NCBI GenBank assembly: GCA_003167415.1
Contig: PMTF01000019.1
Span: 62,001 to 126,000, forward strand
Direction: 5' to 3'
Source: Acidimicrobiaceae bacterium
GTDB taxonomy: Bacteria > Actinomycetota > Acidimicrobiia > Acidimicrobiales > RAAP-2
DNA length: 64,000 nt
Part shown: in pieces, positions 1 through 8,280 of the stretch
Position numbering within the stretch: the first letter of the stretch is position 1
Layout of the letters: the number at the start of each line of letters is the position of its first letter
Program-made: the position numbers and the translations under genes
The notes under the pieces: model-generated
The model's input: the letters and a program-made list of their open reading frames with translations, nothing else
Told to the model about the DNA's origin: nothing
Databases searched by the model: none

Positions 1-1199
1 CCGTTCGGTCGGTTGTACTTGATCGCGTTGGACAAGAGGTTGAGCAGGACCTGCTTCAGTCGTTGCTGGTCACCCAGCACGTGGAAGTCGTAGTTGGCCC
101 GTGAGGTGATCGTGATACCGAGATCGCTGGCCAGCGGGGTCACAATCTCGATGCATTCATTCTCGAGATCTCGCAGCACGATGGGCTCGATCATGACGCT
201 GATGTGGCCCGACTCGATGCGCGAGATGTCGAGTACTTCGTTGATGAGTTCGAGCAGGTACTTGCCGGAGTTGTGGATGTAACCCACCATCTCGAGCTCG
301 TCCGGCGACGTCAACTCCATTTCGAGGATCTGCGCGAATCCGAGGACCGAGTTGAGGGGCGTGCGCAGTTCGTGGCTCATGCGTGACATGAATTCGCTCT
401 TGGCGGCGTTGGCGCGTTCGGCCGCTTCCTTCGCTTTTTTCAGCACCGCTTCGCCAGCCACGGCTTCGGTGACGTCGCGCGAGACCAGCACGGCGCGCGC
501 GTGGGCCGCTTCGTCGCGGATGAGTCGTCCGCGCGTTTCGATGTTCAACAACTTGCCGTCGACGTGGAGGGCTCGGAAGCGGTAGCTGGTGAGCGTGCCG
601 TCCTCACCGTGAAAGAGTCGACGCAACTCCGTGGCGACGTGATCGCGGTCCTCGGGCAGCACGAAGGTGAGTGAGTTCTTGCCGCGTCGCTCTTCGCGCG
701 AGACGCCGTAGATGCGGTCGGTACCGGGACTGACGTCGAGTACGGTGAACGTCTCGTCCACGGTGATGATCGAGTCAACGACGGCGTCGAGGATCGCGGC
801 CTTCGTCTCGAGCGTGCCGGCCAAATTGATCTGCGCTTCGACCTGGCTGGTGATGTCGCGTCCGGCGGAGAAGACCGAGCCGTTGCGGCCCTGACAACTC
901 CACTCGATCCATCGGTACGTTCCGTCTCGACGACGTTGGCGATTGCGAAACTCCACCAACGTCGCGTCGGGTGCGCCGACCAAACGGTCGAACTCTCGTA
1001 CCGAGGACAAGACGTCGTCAGGATGAATCAGATCAATGAAGGGACCACTCTGCAGATCCTCGAGCGACCAACCCATGTGCTCGGGCCACGCCGAATTGAC
1101 GATCTGCCACGTGCCGTCACTGCCCAGGACCGACAACAGGTCGGTCGAGCTCCAAAAGAACTCGCCGAGCACTGACGCGTCGTAACTCTCCCTAGACAT
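1..1199 (-). CDS. PAS-PAS sensor histidine kinase (C-terminus outside window)
   Basis: I translated this by eye because it runs off the left edge; 399 codons are visible. Two PAS/PAC-like domains lie at about residues 10-120 and 130-250, with a typical PAC ending 'GRDITSQVEAQ' near 113-123. They are followed by a coiled linker of the type seen before HisKA, the H-box 'SHELRTPLNSV' with the phospho-acceptor His at 276, and the N-box 'NLLSNAIKYN' near 387-396 that begins the ATPase domain. The rest of the ATPase domain and any receiver domain are missing. No transmembrane segment is visible, so it is probably a cytoplasmic sensor. The ATG has a GGAG eight bases upstream. Signal and partner regulator are unknown. 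Confidence 0.93.
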   Translation of the reverse strand, partial: MSRESYDASVLGEFFWSSTDLLSVLGSDGTWQIVNSAWPEHMGWSLEDLQSGPFIDLIHPDDVLSSVREFDRLVGAPDATLVEFRNRQRRRDGTYRWIEWSCQGRNGSVFSAGRDITSQVEAQINLAGTLETKAAILDAVVDSIITVDETFTVLDVSPGTDRIYGVSREERRGKNSLTFVLPEDRDHVATELRRLFHGEDGTLTSYRFRALHVDGKLLNIETRGRLIRDEAAHARAVLVSRDVTEAVAGEAVLKKAKEAAERANAAKSEFMSRMSHELRTPLNSVLGFAQILEMELTSPDELEMVGYIHNSGKYLLELINEVLDISRIESGHISVMIEPIVLRDLENECIEIVTPLASDLGITITSRANYDFHVLGDQQRLKQVLLNLLSNAIKYNRPN

Positions 1200-1450
1200 G
1201 TTCTGCGCTCCGTTCGGTAAGCATATGTGGGTAGTGCATAACTTCACGGCGCATAATTGCCACTTCGAAAACGTACGACGCACCGTCAACTTTACTATCG
1301 ATGGTGATTTACTTATTCAGAATTCGCTGTGAATCGATGCACGAACGATGGTGCGGCGGCGTCTCGTCAGAAACTAGTTACGTGATTGACGTCGCGTTGC
1401 GAAAAGTTGTGACCCACGACTCTCGCGACTGCGAGCGACTACATGAAATA
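1200..1450. other. Intergenic region upstream of the histidine kinase
   Basis: This 251-base, AT-richer stretch separates the end of the thioredoxin reductase gene from the start of the kinase. It should hold the kinase promoter. I see no ORF, tRNA or convincing hairpin in it. Confidence 0.5.
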
Positions 1451-2662
1451 TCAACTATGGACCTCTACGCGATCGAGTGAGTCGAGGTAGTAACGAATCT
1501 GAATCGCGACCGCTGCGCCTTCTCCGACCGCCGACGCAATCTGCTTGGTGGATCCGGAACGAACGTCGCCGGCGGCGAAGATGCCGTCCACACTCGTGCG
1601 AAAATTACTGTCCGTCAGAATGAAGCCGCGTTCGTCCACATCTAAGGAGTTCTCCAGGAAGCTCGTATTGGGATCGAGTCCGATGAAGATGAAAGCCGCG
1701 ACCGTCGCGTGCTTCGTCTCGGTTCCGTTGCAGGTGACGGTGATCGATTCCAACTTGCCGGACTCGTTGGCGTTGAACGATTTCACCGAGGTGTCCAACA
1801 GCACCGACATCTTGGGATGATTCAGGACCTTTTCCTGCAAGAGTTTGTTGGCCGTCAGATTCGCCATGGCCTGGATCACGGTGACGTGATCGGCGAACTG
1901 CGTGAGGAACAGTCCTTCCTCGAGTCCGCTGTTACCGCCGCCCACGACCGTGAGATCCTTCGCTCCGCGATAGAACGGTCCGTCGCAGGTGGCACAGAAG
2001 TGGATGCCCGCTCCGATGAGATCGGCTTCGCCTTCGGCGTCGGTGCGCCGGTAGGTCGATCCACTCGCCACGAGAACGACCGGCGCGAGGACGAAGTCGC
2101 CGGTCGAGAGGTCGACGCGCATCATCGGACCGTCGCGTTCAATTCGCGTGGCGCCCACGGCCTCGAGGATCTCCACGCCGTACCGCAACGCCTGTTGGGT
2201 CATGCGCTCGGCGAGTTCGGCGCCGCCGACGCCGTCGGGGAATCCGGGGTAGTTGTCGAATCGCTCGGTGACGCCGGCCTGACCACCGGGTGCCGACTTT
2301 TCAACGATCAACACCTTGGCGTTCTCGCGAGCGCCGTAGATCGATGTCGTCAGGCCCGTTGGGCCGCCGCCCACGATGATGAGGTCGTACTCCTTCTCCG
2401 ACGCGACGCGCGAGAGTCCGATGCGATCGGCTAATTCGTCGTTCGATGGTTCGGCGAGAAAGCTGCCGTCGGGAAACACGATCGTGGGAATGATCCGTTT
2501 ACCGTCGTTGCGTGCTTCGACATCGGCGGTCTTTTCGGGGTGTTCTTCGAGGTCGATCCAGTCGTAGGCGACACGGTGCGACGCGAGGAACTGTTTGGCC
2601 CGACGACAGTCCGGGCACCAGCTCGCGCCATAGACGGTGATGGGGGCTTCAGACGAGGCCAC
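1451..2662 (-). CDS. Glutaredoxin-thioredoxin reductase fusion protein
   Basis: This is a 403-residue flavoprotein. Residues 1-85 form a glutaredoxin/NrdH-like domain with a CPDC active site at 16-19 and the cis-Pro segment 'IIPTIVF'. Residues 90-400 are a thioredoxin reductase: the FAD-binding 'IIVGGGPTGL' begins near 95, the redox motif CATC lies at 223-226, and the NAD(P)-binding 'VVGGGNSGLEEG' follows. A free-standing reductase is about 310 residues, so the extra length is the fused thiol domain, which is probably the enzyme's own electron acceptor. It starts at a GTG twelve bases after the anti-sigma stop, behind an AAAGG ribosome site. It is therefore the third gene of the sigma/anti-sigma operon, an order reminiscent of thiol-stress regulons. 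Confidence 0.92.
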   Translation of the reverse strand: MASSEAPITVYGASWCPDCRRAKQFLASHRVAYDWIDLEEHPEKTADVEARNDGKRIIPTIVFPDGSFLAEPSNDELADRIGLSRVASEKEYDLIIVGGGPTGLTTSIYGARENAKVLIVEKSAPGGQAGVTERFDNYPGFPDGVGGAELAERMTQQALRYGVEILEAVGATRIERDGPMMRVDLSTGDFVLAPVVLVASGSTYRRTDAEGEADLIGAGIHFCATCDGPFYRGAKDLTVVGGGNSGLEEGLFLTQFADHVTVIQAMANLTANKLLQEKVLNHPKMSVLLDTSVKSFNANESGKLESITVTCNGTETKHATVAAFIFIGLDPNTSFLENSLDVDERGFILTDSNFRTSVDGIFAAGDVRSGSTKQIASAVGEGAAVAIQIRYYLDSLDRVEVHS

Positions 2663-2674
2663 GGTGAGGACCTT

Positions 2675-2929
2675 TCAGTTGTCGGATCGAAATCGGCGAT
2701 ACAAGTTGACGAGACCTTCGACGACGTCGCTCGGCAGGTCTTCGGGGCCTACTCGGCCACTCGCGGCGATGGTCGAGCGCATCTGGTCGAGGTAGGCGGT
2801 GCACGCGTCGCACTGCGCCAGGTGCTTCTCGAGACGGCGCCGCTGTCGACGGGAGAGGGTGCCGTCGAGATAGTCGCTCACCAGTTCGACGGCGTCGCGA
2901 CACACGAGAGGTGACGGCAGTAACTTCAT
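2675..2929 (-). CDS. Zinc-binding anti-sigma factor, RsrA-like
   Basis: This 84-residue protein has the ZAS motif H-x3-C-x2-C as His36, Cys40 and Cys43, plus Cys10. That matches the four zinc ligands described for RsrA (Cys11, His37, Cys41, Cys44). In RsrA, oxidation of these thiols expels zinc and frees the sigma factor. The ATG overlaps the sigma stop codon as ATGA, the usual arrangement for a co-translated sigma/anti-sigma pair. It is shorter than RsrA (about 105 residues) and has no transmembrane segment, so it is cytoplasmic. A second ORF of equal length in another frame (2649-2903) lacks these motifs. Redox sensing is inferred from the ligands and from the neighbouring thiol reductase. 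Confidence 0.88.
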   Translation of the reverse strand: MKLLPSPLVCRDAVELVSDYLDGTLSRRQRRRLEKHLAQCDACTAYLDQMRSTIAASGRVGPEDLPSDVVEGLVNLYRRFRSDN

Positions 2930-3522
2930 ATCTTTCCCTTCACGGCCTCTTCGACGATCTCTCGAACTCGAGCTCGACCCCGGTGCAAAATCACTCGCAC
3001 GTTCGCCTCGCTGAGTCCGAGAAGTGTGGCCACCTCCTGCGTAGATAGTCCTTCGACGTCGCGAAGCGTTACGACGGCCTGTTGGGGCTCGTCCAGGGCC
3101 TCAATGGCGTCGCGCACCGAGTTGAGCAGCGTCGCGTTGTCGAGTCGAGAATCGATCGCGTCCGTGAACGGGACCGGTGGCTCACTCCAGAAGCCGCCCT
3201 GGTCGAAACGGTGCGCCGCCACGCTGGGTCCCGACTCATTCGCGTCGACCGGGATCGAACGGTGTTCTCGCACGCCGGAGGTGCGGGCCCGGTTGGCGCA
3301 GATCCGCAACAGCCAGGTCTTAAAAGAACTGCGACCTTCGAACTTCTCGATTCCCTTGAGGACGGCGATCCAGGTGTCCTGGGCCACGTCCTCGGCGCTC
3401 GCGGCGCTGGCGACGTAGTAGCGCGCCACCTTCACCAGCGTCGAGTGATAGCGCCGCACCAGTTCGGTGAAGGACGACTCGTTGCCGCCGAGCAGACTTT
3501 CCAAGAGTTCGGCGTCGTCCAC
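2926..3522 (-). CDS. ECF-type RNA polymerase sigma factor, SigR-like
   Basis: This is a 198-residue group 4 sigma factor. Region 2 spans roughly residues 10-80 ('DVAQDTWIAVLKG', 'FKTWLLRICANRA'). Region 4 spans roughly 135-195, with the helix-turn-helix 'LSTQEVATLLGLSEANVRV'. A variable linker of about 45 residues joins them. Its stop overlaps the start of a zinc anti-sigma gene, and a glutaredoxin-thioredoxin reductase follows, so disulfide stress is the most likely signal. The GTG start lies seven bases after a TACTGT -10 element with a TTACAG -35, so the mRNA is probably leaderless and made by the housekeeping sigma factor. Confidence 0.93.
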   Translation of the reverse strand: MDDAELLESLLGGNESSFTELVRRYHSTLVKVARYYVASAASAEDVAQDTWIAVLKGIEKFEGRSSFKTWLLRICANRARTSGVREHRSIPVDANESGPSVAAHRFDQGGFWSEPPVPFTDAIDSRLDNATLLNSVRDAIEALDEPQQAVVTLRDVEGLSTQEVATLLGLSEANVRVILHRGRARVREIVEEAVKGKI

Positions 3523-3529
3523 CTGAAAA

Positions 3530-3558
3530 ACAGTACCGCCCGGACCATCACGCTGTAA
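3530..3558 (-). promoter_or_regulatory. Promoter of the ECF sigma operon (leaderless type)
   Basis: On the minus strand a -35 TTACAG (3553-3558) and a -10 TACTGT (3530-3535) are separated by 17 bases. Seven bases later comes the GTG of the sigma gene. I see no clear GGAAT/GTT-type ECF promoter here, so autoregulation is not shown. Confidence 0.6.
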
Positions 3559-3617
3559 CGCGAATGGGGTCCGGCGGACTGTTCATATGGCACCTCTGCC
3601 ACCGACAAGGAGAAACC

Positions 3618-4766
3618 ATGAAATCCCATCGCATCACTCAATCCTTCGGCGCGGGGGCCCTCATCCTCGTGACCGGATTCCTCGCAACGACCTCGTTCGC
3701 CGGCGCCACCTCGGCCAAAGACCCGGCGCCGTCGGGACACGCCCTCTTCGTCGAAATCGACCAAGCCGGGAGTAATGCGGTCCTCAGCTATACGCGCGGT
3801 ACCGACGGTACCATCTCGTACGTCGCGAGCTATCCCACCGGTGGCGCGGGCGCCGCGGCCGCTGGTTCGGCCGCCGACCCGTTGGCGAGTCAGGGCGGAC
3901 TCGCGCTCGTCAACCACGGCAGTGAACTAATCGTCACGAACCCCGGAAGCAACTCGGTGTCGGTGTTCGCGGTCTTCGGTCCTTACCTTCACCTCATCCA
4001 GCAGATCCCAAGCGGAGGTCTCTTTCCGGTCTCCATCACCTCGCACGACGACCTCGTCGCCGTATTGAACGCCGGCGGCGCCGGATCGGTCAGTGAGTAC
4101 CGACTGCAGTGGGGACGACTTATGGCACTGAACAACGAGACTCGTTCACTTGGTCTGGCCAACACGACGCCGCCGTTCTACCTGGCCGGTGCCGGACAAG
4201 TCGGCTTCAGTCCGAATGGTCAGTTCCTCATCGCGACGACCAAGAGCTCAACCAGTTCCTACGAGGTCTTCTCGGTCGGCTTCGGAGGTGATTTGTCGTC
4301 CGCCGCGACAGTGACCGCCGCCGACAACGCGGTGCCGTTCTCCTTCACCTTCGACTCACAGGGTCGACTCGTGGCGACCGAAGCGTCCAATAGTTCGGTG
4401 AGCACGTATTCCATTGGGGCCAGTGGCTCCTTGACGTTCGTGGGTACCGTCAGTGACGGCCAAGCGGCACTGTGCTGGATCTCGAGTGCCCAGGGCTACT
4501 TCTTCGGTTCGAACGCGGGCAGCGGTGACGTGAGCTCCTTCGGTGAAACGGCCGGTGGCGTGCCGACGCTGTTGAACGCCAAGGCCGCGATCGCCCACCC
4601 CGGAACCACGGATTCTGCGGTGTCACCCGACGGCGCGTTCCTCTATGTCGAAAGTGGCGGCAGCGGAGCGCTCGACGCCTTCGCGATCAACGCCAACGGT
4701 ACCTTGACACCGATCGAGACCATCTGGAACCTGCCTCTGCCCTATGAAGGCATCGCGGTCAGTTAA
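3618..4766 (+). CDS. Secreted beta-propeller (lactonase-like) protein
   Basis: This 382-residue protein has an N-terminal signal peptide: basic MKSHR, a hydrophobic stretch, then a cleavage region near 'SFAGATSA'. The rest is Gly/Ser/Thr-rich and repetitive, with recurring 'G-x-FLIATT', 'SVSVF' and 'SPDGAFLYVES' blades typical of the YVTN/6-phosphogluconolactonase propeller fold. No catalytic residues can be assigned, so it may only bind ligands. An upstream in-frame ATG-less extension was rejected because AAGGAGA sits five bases before the ATG at 3618. It diverges from the sigma operon, and a hairpin follows the stop. Confidence 0.8.
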   Translation: MKSHRITQSFGAGALILVTGFLATTSFAGATSAKDPAPSGHALFVEIDQAGSNAVLSYTRGTDGTISYVASYPTGGAGAAAAGSAADPLASQGGLALVNHGSELIVTNPGSNSVSVFAVFGPYLHLIQQIPSGGLFPVSITSHDDLVAVLNAGGAGSVSEYRLQWGRLMALNNETRSLGLANTTPPFYLAGAGQVGFSPNGQFLIATTKSSTSSYEVFSVGFGGDLSSAATVTAADNAVPFSFTFDSQGRLVATEASNSSVSTYSIGASGSLTFVGTVSDGQAALCWISSAQGYFFGSNAGSGDVSSFGETAGGVPTLLNAKAAIAHPGTTDSAVSPDGAFLYVESGGSGALDAFAINANGTLTPIETIWNLPLPYEGIAVS

Positions 4767-4783
4767 TCGTTTCGACGTCGCCT

Positions 4784-4814
4784 CCGTGCCCCGGCCCTCG
4801 TGGTCGGGGCACGG
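4784..4814 (+). terminator. Hairpin after the beta-propeller gene
   Basis: A perfect 10-base stem (CCGTGCCCCG with CGGGGCACGG) encloses an 11-base loop, 18 bases after the stop codon. The tract after it is not U-rich, so it may be a weak or factor-assisted terminator. Confidence 0.65.
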
Positions 4815-4830
4815 GGGATTCTTGTCAAAT

Positions 4831-4863
4831 CGAGTGATACATTCCTACCGAATCATTCACTCG
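4831..4863. promoter_or_regulatory. Imperfect palindrome before the SRPBCC gene
   Basis: CGAGTGA at 4831-4837 is mirrored by TCACTCG at 4857-4863, and an inner ATTC by GAAT, giving 11 of 14 symmetric positions around CTACC. It ends directly before the AAGGAG ribosome site of the next gene. It could be an operator or an mRNA hairpin limiting translation. Confidence 0.45.
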
Positions 4864-4878
4864 CAAGGAGTTAATGCC

Positions 4879-5436
4879 ATGACCCAACCATCGGTCTCAG
4901 AGACTCGCGACATTGATGCTCCCGCGGCTCGAATTTTCTCGATTTTGTCCGATCCTGCAATGCACCCTGAAGTGGATGGGACGGGAATGTTGCGCTCCGC
5001 CGTTGACAACAGTCCCATCTCGACAGTCGGCGACGTGTTCTACATCAAAATGGTTCATTGGGACCTGGGGAACTACGTGATGGCAAATCACGTGGTCGAG
5101 TTTGAGCAAGATCGTCTCATCGTGTGGGAGCCGGTCGTGTACTCATATGAAAGGCCTGAATATCAGTCATCCGTCGGCCATCCCGCTCTTCGCCAGTGGG
5201 GATGGAAACTGGAACCCTTGAGTGACGACAGAACTCAGGTGACCGAGTTTTTCGAAGGCTCTCGTTTGCCGGAAGACCTGCGAAAGTTCATCCAAGATGG
5301 AGAATTTTGGAGATCAGCGATGGTGACCAGTTTGGAAAACCTAGAGAGAATTGTGAATCTTTCAGGTGGAATCAATCGGGAACTTTCCCAATCCGCAACT
5401 GCGACACCGTTCACTGAACTATTTAACGGCAAATGA
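4879..5436 (+). CDS. SRPBCC (START-like) family protein
   Basis: This 185-residue protein has the polyketide cyclase/dehydrase-type SRPBCC pattern. It opens with 'SETRDIDAPAARIFSILSDPAMHPEVDG', the typical first strand and helix of the cavity fold. A central 'VGDVFYIKM..WDLGNYVMANHVVEF' and a C-terminal helix with 'SLENLERIV' follow. Such proteins bind hydrophobic ligands or act on them; the ligand is unknown. The start at 4879 is set by AAGGAG at 4865-4870; a longer upstream frame overlaps the previous gene and is not used. The coding sequence looks somewhat less GC-rich than its neighbours, which may point to later acquisition. Confidence 0.82.
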   Translation: MTQPSVSETRDIDAPAARIFSILSDPAMHPEVDGTGMLRSAVDNSPISTVGDVFYIKMVHWDLGNYVMANHVVEFEQDRLIVWEPVVYSYERPEYQSSVGHPALRQWGWKLEPLSDDRTQVTEFFEGSRLPEDLRKFIQDGEFWRSAMVTSLENLERIVNLSGGINRELSQSATATPFTELFNGK

Positions 5437-5513
5437 GTCCGTAATAATTCGACTAACGCAAACCCAGGCCGTTTTCTCATAAGAGTGGACCAACCAATGG
5501 GGTCATGCTCATT

Positions 5514-5601
5514 TGGCGGAGGGAGTGGGATTTGAACCCACGGTGGGCAAGCCCACGCCGGTTTTCAAGACCGGTACATTCGTCCGCTCTGTCATCCCTC
5601 C
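5514..5601 (-). tRNA. tRNA-Ser (anticodon TGA)
   Basis: The acceptor stem GGAGGGA pairs with TCCCTCC, followed by a G discriminator and an encoded CCA. The anticodon loop CTTGAAA reads TGA. The long variable arm GTGGGCTTGCCCAC is characteristic of class II serine tRNAs. It lies 21 bases downstream of typA on the same strand. Confidence 0.95.
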
Positions 5602-5622
5602 GGGGACGACACTACATGACGG

Positions 5623-7440
5623 CTACTTCTTCTTATGAAGGCGATGACGCGCCGCAACGTCGAGGACCGCTTTGCGCAGACGAACCGACTGGGGCGTGAC
5701 CTCGACGGCTTCGTCGTCAGCGATGAATTCGAGTGCCTGCTCCAGCGAGAAAATTGTCGGCGGAGCGATTCGTTCGGTGTTGTCGCTGCCCGACGCTCGC
5801 ATGTTCGTGAGCTTCTTTTCTTTTGTGGGATTCACGTTCATCTCGTCCGAGCGTGAGTTCTCGCCAACGATCATTCCCTCGTAGACCTCAACGCCCGGCC
5901 CGACGAAGAGCACGCCGCGCTGTTCGAGGTCGAGCAGCGCATTACCCGTTGTGTCACCGCGTCGGTCGGCCACGAGCACGCCGTTCTGGCGCAGTCGGAT
6001 GTCACCGAACCAGGGGGCGTAGCCGTCGTAGTTCGAGTGCATGATGCCTTCGCCGCGGGTCTCGGTCATGAACTCAGTGCGAATCCCCACCAATCCGCGC
6101 GCCGGGATACGCCACTCGAGGCGGACCCAACCGGTGCCGTGGTTGACCATGTCGGTCATGGTGCCCTTGCGCGTGGCGAGCAGCGTGGTCACGTTGCCCA
6201 CGAACTCCTCGGGCACGTCGATCGTGACGTGTTCGACCGGCTCGTGCAATTTGCCGTCGACCATCCGCGTGACGACCTGGGGCTTGCCGACCGTGAGTTC
6301 AAAGCCCTCGCGACGCATGGTCTCGATCAGCACGGCTAGTTGCAGTTCGCCGCGACCCTGGACCTCCCAGGAGTCGGGACGTTCGGTGTTGAGTACGCGA
6401 AGGGCGACGTTGCCCACGAGTTCGCGGTCCAGTCGGTCTTTCACCATTCGCGCAGTGAGCAATTTGCCCTCGGTGCCGGCCAGAGGCGACGTGTTGATGC
6501 CGATCGTCATCGAAAGGCTCGGCTCGTCCACGTGCAGCGGTTCGAGCGCGATGGGGTTCTCCGGGTCGGCCAGCGTCTCGCCGATGGTGATGTCTTCGAA
6601 ACCGGCGACCGCGACGATATCGCCGGGTCCCGCGCTCTGGGCCGGGATCCGTTCCAGCGCTTCGGTGATGAAGAGCTCGGTGATCTTGGCGTGCTCGATC
6701 GTGCCGTCGATACGGCACCACGCGACGCGCTGGCCGCGTTCGAGGTTGCCGTTGATCACTCGACAGAGCGCCAAGCGCCCCAGGTACGGGGAAGCGTCGA
6801 GGTTACAGACCAGCGCCTGGAGTCCGTGGCCCTCCTCGTATTCGGGCGCCGGGACGAAGTCGGCGATGGTCTGGAAGAGTGGCGTCAGGTCGCCCGAGGT
6901 GTCGTTCACGTCGAGCGAGGCCCAACCCTCTCGTGCGCTGGCGTACAGGATGGGAAAGGAGATCTGGTGTTCGTCGGCGTCGAGGTCCAGAAAGAGGTTC
7001 TCCACCTCTTCGACGACTTCTTTGATCCGTGCGTCGGGGCGATCAACTTTGTTGATGACGAGCACGACCGGCAGGCGCTTCTCGAGGGTCTTTCGCAGTA
7101 CGAACCTCGTCTGGGGCAGCGGACCCTCGGCGGCGTCGACCAACAAGATGACGGCGTCGACCATCGCCAGTCCTCGCTCGACCTCGCCGCCAAAGTCGGC
7201 GTGACCAGGTGTGTCGATGATGTTGATGGTGAGGTCATTCCACTTGACCGCGGTGTTCTTGGCGAGGATGGTGATGCCCTTTTCTCGCTCGAGGTCGCCG
7301 GAGTCCATGACCCGGTCGGTCAGCTCCTCGTGGGCCGTGAATGACCCGGTTTGACGCAGCATTTTGTCCACCAGCGTGGTTTTTCCGTGGTCCACGTGGG
7401 CGATAATCGCGATATTTCTAAGGGAAGTTCTCAAGGCCAT
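5623..7440 (-). CDS. typA: GTP-binding translation factor TypA/BipA
   Basis: This is a 605-residue ribosome-associated GTPase with all expected elements. G1 is 'AHVDHGKTT', switch I lies around 'DRVMDSGDLEREKGITI', G3 is 'DTPGHADF', G4 is 'NKVD' and G5 is near 'YASAREGW'. Beta-barrel, EF-G-like domain III and V segments and the TypA-specific C-terminal domain ('RTEFMTETRGEGIMHSNYDGYAPW') follow. The length is typical. TypA assists 50S assembly and growth under stress or cold. Its ATG lies nine bases after a possible TAGCCT -10, so the leader would be very short. Confidence 0.97.
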   Translation of the reverse strand: MALRTSLRNIAIIAHVDHGKTTLVDKMLRQTGSFTAHEELTDRVMDSGDLEREKGITILAKNTAVKWNDLTINIIDTPGHADFGGEVERGLAMVDAVILLVDAAEGPLPQTRFVLRKTLEKRLPVVLVINKVDRPDARIKEVVEEVENLFLDLDADEHQISFPILYASAREGWASLDVNDTSGDLTPLFQTIADFVPAPEYEEGHGLQALVCNLDASPYLGRLALCRVINGNLERGQRVAWCRIDGTIEHAKITELFITEALERIPAQSAGPGDIVAVAGFEDITIGETLADPENPIALEPLHVDEPSLSMTIGINTSPLAGTEGKLLTARMVKDRLDRELVGNVALRVLNTERPDSWEVQGRGELQLAVLIETMRREGFELTVGKPQVVTRMVDGKLHEPVEHVTIDVPEEFVGNVTTLLATRKGTMTDMVNHGTGWVRLEWRIPARGLVGIRTEFMTETRGEGIMHSNYDGYAPWFGDIRLRQNGVLVADRRGDTTGNALLDLEQRGVLFVGPGVEVYEGMIVGENSRSDEMNVNPTKEKKLTNMRASGSDNTERIAPPTIFSLEQALEFIADDEAVEVTPQSVRLRKAVLDVAARHRLHKKK

Positions 7441-7479
7441 GACCCATAAAGGCTACTCGGGTGCCCCTTGAATCAATAC

Positions 7480-8280
7480 CTAGGCCGCTTTGAGAGTGCT
7501 TTGACGTCGCTGTGCGACGGCGGTGCGAACCAAATCGCGGGCGCCGCTTCGCAAGTCCGTCATGGTGCCGTCGACCGAGAGACAGACCCCGGCCTCGGGC
7601 CACAGGCCGATGTAACGCACGGGCGCGATGCCATCGTGGTCAGCCAACGCCTCGATTGTGAGATCGGCGCGCAACCCCGGTCCGGCACTCTTGCCCGGTG
7701 ATCCACTGCGCACCCGAACGATGGTCCGAGTCTCCTCGTTGCGGATAACGAGGTCTCGACGAGCGCGAAGGGTGGTGCGCGCCGAGGCGACGTCGTAGTA
7801 GGCGTCGCTGGCCGGGACCTCCCACGGAGCCTCGAGCCATTCGGATATCTCTTGGAGCTGGGTCGCCCAGTTCACGGCTTCGGCGGTCACCAGGCCGATA
7901 ACCGGGTGGGGCGCCGAGGCCAGCCAGTGCGAAAGGGAGCCGCTTCTCGAATACCCCGACGCGGCGCGCAACATCTGATCGCCCAATTCGTCGCGCACGG
8001 CGTCACGCACCGACGCTGGCTGCGTCGCCATTCGGCGTAGTGACGCATTGCCCAGCGCTCGACGCGCGGTGATCGGCGACCACCGGAATGAAGATCCACT
8101 ACGCCCGGCACGTTCGACGCCCCACGCGTCGAGTCGACGGTGTCCCGGGACGCTGACGGCGCGGAAACGCGATGAGAGCGAGGTGCGATGTTCTTCAGTC
8201 AACTGGACGGACTCGGCCGGTGCCTTCTTGACCAGATCGTTGAGTTCGGCTTTCGCGAGGCGGCGATGCAACAGCGTCAT
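7480..8280 (-). CDS. Unknown protein, possible degenerate RecB-type fold (distal gene of pair)
   Basis: This 266-residue protein matches no family I can name. The ATG overlaps the stop of the upstream gene as ATGA, which overrides a start nine codons earlier. The C-terminal half has a strand pattern 'LRARRDLVIRN..TRTIVRVRSGSPG', then 'ADLTIEALADHDG' and 'VRYIGLWPEAG'. This is like the core of PD-(D/E)XK/RecB nucleases (strand-Asp, strand with D/E-x-K, helix), but the acidic-Lys motif is not intact. The neighbouring gene product has a similar core, so the two may form a heterodimer. This fold assignment is only pattern recognition. It has no signal peptide or membrane segment. Confidence 0.7.
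   Translation of the reverse strand: MTLLHRRLAKAELNDLVKKAPAESVQLTEEHRTSLSSRFRAVSVPGHRRLDAWGVERAGRSGSSFRWSPITARRALGNASLRRMATQPASVRDAVRDELGDQMLRAASGYSRSGSLSHWLASAPHPVIGLVTAEAVNWATQLQEISEWLEAPWEVPASDAYYDVASARTTLRARRDLVIRNEETRTIVRVRSGSPGKSAGPGLRADLTIEALADHDGIAPVRYIGLWPEAGVCLSVDGTMTDLRSGARDLVRTAVAQRRQSTLKAA

Noticed and set aside
6041-7344. Long plus-strand frames of 387 and 334 codons opposite typA
   Set aside because: These are antisense shadows of a highly conserved GTPase gene; no domains are seen.
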